38,400 nt of DNA from Elysia marginata. Taxonomy: Eukaryota > Mollusca > Gastropoda > Plakobranchidae. Below, piece by piece: positions 31,020-38,400 of the stretch. The DNA lies in assembly GCA_019649035.1 (NCBI GenBank), contig BMAT01000628.1, positions 211,853-250,252 of the forward strand. Reading direction: 5' to 3'. The notes under the pieces are model-generated. The model ran no database searches. It was not told the DNA's origin and saw only the letters and a list, made by a program, of their open reading frames with translations. Made by a program: the position numbers and the translations under genes. Position 1 is the stretch's first letter. Every line of letters begins with the position of its first letter.

Positions 31020-34000
31020 GTTTTATTACAATTGCACAATACAAATTTAAATTCATTTACAATGGTATAACTTCTGTACATTTCTTTTTTTGTAATTTTT
31101 TTCCTCTCCATAATCTTTGTATAGAACATCATGAAGGACTTTACAATACATTTGGGTTGTACATAAGCTGATGCAACCATCTTGTCAGTATCAAACCCTC
31201 TTGGCAAAGAATAATACCAGTACATATCTAATCAGCAAAAGATACACATACATGGCCTAAAATGAAACTATGCGATTAATTGAAAATGAAACTCTGGATT
31301 TACAAAAAGATATTTAAAAAGGCAAATCAAACCTGGCAGTGTCACAGAGGCATGCTCATCACTTGATAAAAAAGGAAATGGTGATTAAACAAAACAGAAC
31401 ATGGCGGCCAGATTCTAACTCTTTCATAATTTTAAAAACAATTTAAAAACCAAAGTGAAAAGTTAAAAATTATAACAGTTTGATTAAAAATCATCACTAG
31501 CCTTTTGACATGCCAAACAATTACTGATAGGGTGGGTACATTATAAAGTTTTCAACATTTCATACAGGTCTTCCCAAGATAACATTATCTGATTATGTTT
31601 AAAATAGCCACCTCGAAATTACACTTCAATAACAAATGATTTTAAACAAGGAAGAAGCTACTTAAGCTTCGGCAGAAAATGTTTGATAAAAATTGCACCA
31701 AAAGGCAAAAGGAAAGATGGAAGATTTGAAGATGATCACTTTCACCACATTTTCTTGGCCTGTACCATCTCAGTTCATATTATTGTTCACTCATTCCTTG
31801 AAACTCATTCCACAACACTTTGGGTATTTATTGCACATTCAAATTCACATATATATCGGACAATGATCCAAATACAATTTCATCACTTAAGAAGCACACC
31901 AAATATAAGATCACTTGCTATAAAACAGTACTCACTACTAATACTATGTTAATTTTAAAACCACATTCAATACAGCATATTGTAAATATGGAACGAAATA
32001 AAATCAGGACTCGCGTTCAGCACCAATATGTGTCGAGTCTCGACAAGAAAGCTGCCATAAACAATTTAGAAACTTGTGTCAAACTCCCATTACATGCCTA
32101 AGTTGACACGCCAGTTTTAACATGCTAGACTAGATGTCCCAAAGACAAATGGTTTCTTGATGTTTATAGGATGATTCTGCAAACAACCTGCAGAACTGAT
32201 GTTCATGTTTAACATAATATCAGCATGTCTACCCAAAATTTAGTGAGCAGGAAGAATTGAAAGACTCGTCTCATGTTGCGGATGATTAAAAAACAAACTG
32301 AGTGGAAATCATCAGGGAACACTATTTTAACAAGCCAACCATTTTGTGTTGGCAACAGCATTAAGTACAGAATCTTACATTCAGAATTTATGTCAACAAT
32401 TTACAGTGGATAGTGATGGTAATTAAACTGAAAAAATTTTTTTGCACTTTTTAAAATGAACTCCGAAGATGAAAACGGGTTTGAAATTTTACAATGACTT
32501 TAACATGAACAGCATGAAGTTTAAGATGCACTGGTGATTTTAAAATCTGGAAAACAAAATAATGTGAATGTTCCAAGTAATATCATACACAAAATGTGAA
32601 AGCTTGTTACAAAGAATGTTCCATGAGAAAACAGCTTGATAAAGGATCTCAATGATGAAACTTTAGATCTATACACATTTACAAATTTGATAACATGAAT
32701 TTATAAATCTAAGATTTTTGAACAGTGAATTGAATGCAAACAAAACTGAAGATTTACATGCACATCAATAAGACGCCTAGTCAATGCTGTGAGAACAGTA
32801 GCTGCTATTTCTCTTAATATCCAACAGGAAGGCATTTTAAAGCTTATCACAGTTTCCAATTGTAAGCACGTATGGCAAGTCACTGTAGATATGTACAAAT
32901 ACGTCTTGTCTGAGGGTGAACGGACAAGTGGAACTGGAAATGGTTAAAGTCCACTGAACTGCCATTTGACTTGAGATCAATACTCCAATTTGGGCAACAT
33001 GTACATAATCCATGTCAACGTTGAAATCGTGAGAGAAACAAAAACACTGGCAGCATACGCACACAGGCCTCCTCCGAGGTCCAACATATTTTGATCCAGA
33101 AAACAGCCATTGAAATGAACAAGATCTCAGTGTAGACAAAGAATCATTCGATGATCTTATGAAAAAGAAACATGAGAATGCTACTACCTTAAACCATCTT
33201 ACGAAAAGCTTATGTGAAAGCCAAATGTGTAAGTGGTATCTTATTTTCTAAAGGAGCTTCAAGTTGTGAGCTAGTAAGAAAAAGAAAATGAAGCCCCACG
33301 ATTTTATTATCAGATGTTACAAAACTTGACCAAATGACAAAATTTCATGAGCCCAAAATGTGCTGTAAAAACTGCTAAGTTTGAACTTTTAAGAACACAC
33401 AGTTAAAAATATGTATGCAGCCATTTGAAGCAAAACAATTTGAAGAAAAAAATAGACAAAACAGAATGAGATCTTATATTATTAAAATTATCAAACTTAT
33501 TTTGTTGAAAAATAATTCACTATTTAAAGAAAAAAATTCAAAACCATTTTGATGAAACAATTTTAAATATAAATTGTGTGATTCAAATTATCAAAGCACA
33601 GGCCTTTGTCTTATCTTTTATACTAAATTAATAAACTAAACCGTCAAATAGGCCTTTGAACTAATTACTGCCTTTCTATTAGTCTTCTTGGTTCAAAACT
33701 GTGCTTCGGCATGCATATACTCTTGGATACACAACGATTAGAAGTTTGTGTAGCGCTTCCACAAAATGAATCAATTGGTGCTGGTACATGTTGGCTTTAT
33801 TTCAAATTAAGAAATGTGACAATTTCGAATAAAACTTTTCATAGTTCACCTTAACAGTTCATGTATACATGTACCTTGTATTATGTGAACAGTTGGAAAT
33901 GAGACAAAAAACTAGGGAACTGGTAATCTTTGATAAAAGTGTTTTTCTCTATTTCTTTTAAATAATGGGTCTAATTATCCACAAAAATTTAAACGCTCAG

Positions 34001-35117
34001 GCCATAATGGGTGTAGAAATAGTTTTTCACTGCCTTAAAGAACTTTTTAGCTCTATTATAAGACAAATGGATCTCTAAATGTCAAATTTGCGCAATTGAA
34101 CTCATTTTGTGGTAATGCTACACATTTTAAAAATTTAAATGAAAGAAGAAAAATGTTATCTTACAATTACTCTCCAAACTGAATGTTTAAAACCTTTTCT
34201 TGCAGCGCCTTTGTGTTCAATTGACAAAGCAGGCATGTAGGCTGCGGATTAAATGCATTCAGAAATGAGGCCGAGACAAAAAATTGTGATTTGTAGTTTG
34301 TGATGAAGAACAAACTAATTTAAGGGAATGTCAAAGAAAATGAGACTGCTTTCAAAAGGCCTATACCCCAGATCCATTTTATATCACACCTAAGTGTATT
34401 GTAAATTTTAGCTAAAATGATCTTAATGATTAACAAAATTTAAAAATCAAAATAGAAAACCCTGTCTTTTTTTTGTTGAACCATTATAATAGTTTTTAAT
34501 AATTAATCTATTTAAAACTGATGACAAAGATATGAAGTATCTAAACTTCTAAAGAGATGTAGAAAATGAAATTATTACGCAATTTATGTATTTTTTTAGT
34601 TTTTAGAAATGCTTTATCCTGCATAACAATTGATAGATTCACAACCTTTTGTCAAAGCCTCATATACAGTTGAAAAAAGTTGTATACATACAATCTTGGA
34701 TAAAACTGACATGCTCTTAATGACAACTTTCATGAGCTGTCAACATGATTTCAACCACAATGGCTAGAATAAAAGCTAGATAATACAAGATTAAGTACTT
34801 AAAAAAAAATTACGAATTTACACACACAAGAAGGCCTACTATGTCTGATACCTGAAATAGAAAAGTGTAGAAGCGATTACATGAGTTGATTCTTTGTCGA
34901 CAGAGAAATTGCATGCAAGTTACCTGAAAATCACTTCAACCTCTCACTTTCAAAAAGTAAAGGCCATAATACAGTAATACAAACGACGACGACAGTAAAA
35001 AAAAATTGAACTACAATGGCACCCTTCCTGGAATTTTAGCTTGAAGATGAAGGAAAAAAAGTTCCACAATACACAAAATTTTTCAAAATCAAAATCCAGG
35101 AAGGGCAAGGCAGTGAG
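31020..35117 (-). other. ORF-poor 3' flank of the BTG/Tob gene, possible long 3' UTR
   Basis: Four kilobases downstream of the BTG/Tob stop codon contain no exon on either strand, and composition is uniformly AT-rich. Minus-strand AATAAA words occur near 33794, 33302, 31831 and 31021, so the 3' UTR could be short or as long as about 4 kb; the sequence alone does not decide. Confidence 0.35.
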
Positions 35118-36113
35118 CTAAGCCACCACAGGAATGTCCATATAGTTCATGTTGCCATGGTAGTTCATGGCCATGGCATGATAGTCCCGAGTGGCCATCT
35201 TCCCAAAATTGTCCTGAGCCATTCCTCCACACTCACCAAAGACATTACGGCGAGCAGATGGGAAAGGAGAGCTGCCGAGGGAAGTGGCAGGTCCTGGAAT
35301 GTTTCCACTTGTATGGTACAGAGCACCACTGGAAGGTGGAGGAGCCATCATACCAGAGCTTGGCGGCATAAAAGGACGGGAACCTTGAGGCTGGGCTGAG
35401 CTGGATGGGGAGAACAAGTTCGTCATTGGTGACAGGTTTGGTTGCTGCTGCAAGACCTGATTAGCACGAGTCTGAGCCATAGCTTGGTGCAGATGTCCCC
35501 TACGACCAGCATTGCACACCTGAGCACTCATTGCGTAGGGGTTGTACTCATGAGGTGGAGGCGATTTCCTGAGATGATTGGGACGGCGAGAAGGTGTTGA
35601 GTAATCATTGGAAGATAAACTTGAGGGAGTATCTGGAGGACTGGGACTGCGAGACCCAAAACCCTCATCGATTTCCGCATCTCCATGCTCCTGTCTAGGT
35701 TTTGGGGAGCAGCCACGTTTAGCCATGTTCTTAGCATAAAGCTGTTCATCAACTACCTCATGTCCTACACTTCCATCCTCTCCAATTCGCATCGAAACAA
35801 CTCCGGGGTCAACCCATACAGTCACTTCATGGCTGATTATTTGCTTGTGCTGATTTCTGGGAAATCCAGCTTTACACAAACTCTCAGCAACAACCGGATC
35901 AATGCTCTGCTGATTCACTCTAATGCACCTGAAGCCACTGGCTCTCTCAGGGTCATCTGGGAACCAGAACTTTTCATACTTCACCACTAACAGCTCAGTG
36001 AAAACAGACAAAAACAAATTAATCTGACTCTCCGAAATGATTTTCTTCGAGTCCAGATTCTTGAAGGCAATTTTGTGGAATATATCCACAGCCTTAGATA
36101 TTTCTTTGCGCAT
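35118..36113 (-). CDS. BTG/Tob-family anti-proliferative protein, 331 aa, single coding exon
   Basis: The start is the ATG at 36113 (the frame runs three bases further to a GTG, which is not used). The N-terminal BTG domain, about residues 1-115, shows box A (KYEKFWFPDDPERASGFRCI, about 45-64) and box B (HEVTVWVDPGVVSMRIGEDG, about 95-114). In BTG/Tob proteins this domain binds the CAF1/CNOT7 deadenylase. The tail is Pro/Ser/Gln/Met-rich with SPSPPDTPSS near 156-165, candidate proline-directed kinase sites. A PAM2-like LSPMTNLFSP lies at 227-236. Vertebrate BTG1/2 are about 160 residues and have an intron in the CDS; the long tail and intron-free CDS here are more like Tob, while the domain itself reads closer to BTG1/2. 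Probable role: mRNA deadenylation and growth control in cytoplasm and nucleus. Subfamily is left open. Confidence 0.93.
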   Translation of the reverse strand: MRKEISKAVDIFHKIAFKNLDSKKIISESQINLFLSVFTELLVVKYEKFWFPDDPERASGFRCIRVNQQSIDPVVAESLCKAGFPRNQHKQIISHEVTVWVDPGVVSMRIGEDGSVGHEVVDEQLYAKNMAKRGCSPKPRQEHGDAEIDEGFGSRSPSPPDTPSSLSSNDYSTPSRRPNHLRKSPPPHEYNPYAMSAQVCNAGRRGHLHQAMAQTRANQVLQQQPNLSPMTNLFSPSSSAQPQGSRPFMPPSSGMMAPPPSSGALYHTSGNIPGPATSLGSSPFPSARRNVFGECGGMAQDNFGKMATRDYHAMAMNYHGNMNYMDIPVVA

Positions 36114-36162
36114 CACTTGTAGCTCTTGTTTCCAGCTTTATCAATTTTGTGTTGTCCTAAGA

Positions 36163-36175
36163 GCTGAGGGAGAAA
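36163..36175 (-). promoter_or_regulatory. Likely 3' splice site of the BTG/Tob 5' UTR intron
   Basis: On the minus strand TTTTTTTTCTCCCTCAG ends at 36164, about 50 bases upstream of the ATG. The pyrimidine tract plus CAG is a strong acceptor, so the coding exon probably starts at 36163 with a non-coding first exon outside the window. Confidence 0.6.
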
Positions 36176-36226
36176 AAAAAGGATCTGTTATAAAATTTTG
36201 TAAAGTCATAGTCCTATTAGTAATTA

Positions 36227-37020
36227 CAGTGGTATCTGTTTAAACGCACGTCAGATAAATGCACATTACGGTTTAACTAAGGCCCAATCGCTATGACCCG
36301 ATTTTTTCTATGTGATCAGTATACCTTAAACACATGCAACATCGTCTAAATGCACGTTATGAATTATGAAATCGGTAAAAAATTAGTGGATCAGGCAACC
36401 ACTGAGATGTGCGGGAAAAGCCAGAATCCCTCAGCAGGGATTCTCATCTTCCTTTGTTGTCACCACTAACATGCTATATTTGCACGATTTGGTTTGGGAA
36501 GGCTTCTAAAAGGCAGGGGCGTAAAGAGAGAGGCATGGAGGGTAAAAGGTGGACAAAGGCCTGTTGGGTGGGGATAGTTTGTGTAGACCTCAGACTTAGA
36601 GCACAACATGCGATATGATCATGATGCAACAGGCCCTTCACCCATACCGGACTGACAGTGTTCAGCTCGACCACACGCCTCCCCCTCCCTGTTGGTCCTC
36701 CCCCCCCACCCTTTGGTCAACAAATGGTTGGATGGTTGCAATGCAATAATTGCTTTAGAAGCCAAATCAGGGCTTACAATACATGTAGTTACACACAGGT
36801 GATACACCACTAGGTTACAAGACAAACATGTCCTGATACCTTTTCAATTTGTGTGGTCCAGGGAAACTTCGAACAATTTGGTTTTTATTGTCTCGTTTTA
36901 ATTTAAAGGGAAGTAACTAGATGTACATGTAGTAATTCTTACTACTTTCTATAAATGCACGCATCTCCTAAACGCACGCTATTTGAGCCTTCCAAGAGCC
37001 GTCCGTTTAACCAGGTACTG
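36227..37020. mobile_element. About 794-bp Tigger/pogo-like non-autonomous element
   Basis: The left end CAGTGGTATCTGTTTAAACG and right end (minus strand) CAGTACCTGGTTAAACGGAC are imperfect inverted repeats, with further GCAC/AACGCACG words repeated inside both ends. The left flank is TA; the right flank is TG, so the target duplication is degraded. No transposase frame is recognised. It lies in the probable 5' UTR intron of the BTG/Tob gene. Confidence 0.65.
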
Positions 37021-37185
37021 TGACTGCTTTGAAAGTATGAGCAACTTCTTTTTTAAAACAATATGAGAGCTTGAGATATGATTTGCAGAGATCTCAACTT
37101 GAGCAATATAATTAAAAATTTCCCTACATCTGAAAGGTACGATTTCTGCACTGGGGTGTCACTCTTTGTTGTAATTTAAATTTTG

Positions 37186-37241
37186 ACAGTAATGTTGGGT
37201 GATACTAATAAATACAGTAATGTTGGGTAATACTAATAAAT
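37186..37241. repeat. Tandem duplication of a 28-bp unit
   Basis: ACAGTAATGTTGGGT-ATACTAATAAAT occurs twice in direct tandem (37186-37213 and 37214-37241) with a single base difference. Confidence 0.95.
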
Positions 37242-37354
37242 ACATGTACATGCACAGGGCCTTTTATTTCTAGCAAACAGATAATCTAGAATTTGTGTCC
37301 ATCAAATTTAGGGCTAGCTGGTGTGGCACCTCTGTGTGGAAATCTATTTGAAAA

Positions 37355-37470
37355 TATTAATGATTGATAGATTGATTGAAATTTTTACAAGCCCAGTCCA
37401 TCATTAACGATAATCTCAGGGCTTACGATCTCTTCAAATTTAGTTTACTTCAATAAACTTGCCAATCTAT
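37355..37470 (-). mobile_element. Possible 3' end of a non-LTR retroelement or SINE
   Basis: On the minus strand AAGCCCTGAGATTATCGTTA is followed by GGACTGGGCTTGTAAAAATT and a TCAATCAATCTATCAATCATT tail, the kind of short-repeat tail left by some LINE-mobilised elements. A related word, AGGGCTTAC, recurs near 36770. The class is not determined. Confidence 0.3.
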
Positions 37471-38400
37471 CTCATTTTAAAAATCTTAGATACTATTTAC
37501 AAGTATTAAAAGTTTTCTATACATTGCTTCGGATTTTGCCATATAATCCAATCATCTCTTTCAGATAATCCGAAATCTGAAAAGCTTTCACCTCTCGGAA
37601 TAGTGTGTGCACATCAGTCATAATATTTTTGTCTGCTTAGCAAAAATTCTGTTCACAGTGAAGAAAATATTAATGAAGGTGATCAAACTCAGAAAAGGTA
37701 TAAGATTATTATCCTTCAGAAAGATATTACAACTTAATAAAGTTAATTTGCACCAGCTTTGAGGGGCAAGTTAATTAAAATCAAGCGAAAATGCATTTAA
37801 AATAAAAAAAATACAATTACTTTTATAAAGAAAGTGGTGGTAGGCCCTACTTAACTTCAAATTTGCCTTTTTTTGGAGGTCAGGTAGATTGATGCATGGG
37901 CCCCTGATTAATGAAGGCTTTTAATTATACTAGGCTGGTACATGTAATACAGTAATTAGATGTACTAACATTTGAAATGTCATTTTCCAATTTTCACAAA
38001 AGAAAGTTTTAGGCCTGAGTAAACAAAAATTCAACAGATTTATACAGAGCCAATTATTAACGTTTTCAATCATTGCTGCTACATAAACTTGAACAGGGGA
38101 GGCATATTTCCTGTTTCATACACCCAACCCTCTTGAGCATAATCCTGGCATTAGACCACTGGCAAGACTGACGAAATGGAGGGGATGATATCCATTTTTA
38201 ACACCAACGGACCAATCCCAGGTATTGCAGCCTATAAATAAAGTTATGCATATCAATTACCATTGCACATGAATGTGACCCTTTCCTTCTAAAAATCAGA
38301 TATAATTTACCACGAAGTTCAGGCTTGGATCTAGGACTATAATTCAGTGATAAAACAGGAAACCATAAAAAAGGAGTAAAATTTTTTGACAGACAATTTG
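37471..38400. other. No gene recognised; probable BTG/Tob 5' UTR intron
   Basis: AT-rich DNA with short frames only. The non-coding first exon of the BTG/Tob gene would be expected to the right; I cannot identify it here. Confidence 0.4.

Noticed and set aside
36114-36116. Start of the BTG/Tob CDS at 36116
   Set aside because: That codon is GTG; the first ATG is at 36113 and gives a normal BTG N-terminus.
37559-37585. Short hairpin CTTTCAGAT...ATCTGAAAAG
   Set aside because: Nine paired bases in AT-rich DNA is within chance expectation, and no wider structure or partner copy was seen.
1-38400. CRISPR array, operon or prokaryotic mobile system
   Set aside because: Intron-containing genes and eukaryotic repeats throughout; no regularly spaced direct repeats and no ribosome-binding sites.

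Overview
The window looks like nuclear DNA from an animal, most probably a lophotrochozoan and perhaps a gastropod mollusc. This is inferred from split genes with GT-AG introns, AT-rich non-coding DNA, very frequent TACATGTA and AGGCCT words, MADF-BESS genes, and tRNA-derived SINEs and TA-flanked inverted-repeat elements. Nothing in it looks prokaryotic. All four protein-coding genes I can support lie on the minus strand; most open frames in the window are chance frames in intron or intergenic DNA.

Layout. 1-4.3 kb: no gene, several small repeats and a foldback structure. 4.4-5.2 kb: decayed mariner-type transposase. 5.9-8.5 kb and 10.05-11.66 kb: two neighbouring, same-strand, two-exon MADF-BESS (Adf1-like) genes whose single intron has the same phase and interrupts the same part of the MADF domain. 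11.7-17.0 kb: repeats, a scaffold gap (10 N) and no recognised exon. 17.07-21.14 kb: seven exons of an inositol-pentakisphosphate 2-kinase gene (IPPK), from the start codon to just past the EIKPK block; the C-terminal half of the kinase was not found. 21.2-31 kb: mobile-element remnants, simple repeats and a CpG-richer, promoter-like patch near 25.5-25.9 kb. 31.0-35.1 kb: ORF-poor 3' flank, possibly a long 3' UTR. 35.12-36.11 kb: a BTG/Tob-family anti-proliferative gene with a single-exon CDS and a likely 5' UTR intron that holds a 0.8 kb Tigger-like element.

The genes do not form a pathway. The MADF-BESS proteins are probable DNA-binding regulators, IPPK makes phytate (InsP6), and BTG/Tob proteins link CCR4-NOT deadenylase to target mRNAs. 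The points most worth a second look are a PAM2-like motif in the BTG protein tail, the MADF-BESS pair, the long Ser/Asn-rich insert and missing 3' half of IPPK, several families of inverted-repeat DNA elements, and a pre-miRNA-sized hairpin inside an IPPK intron.
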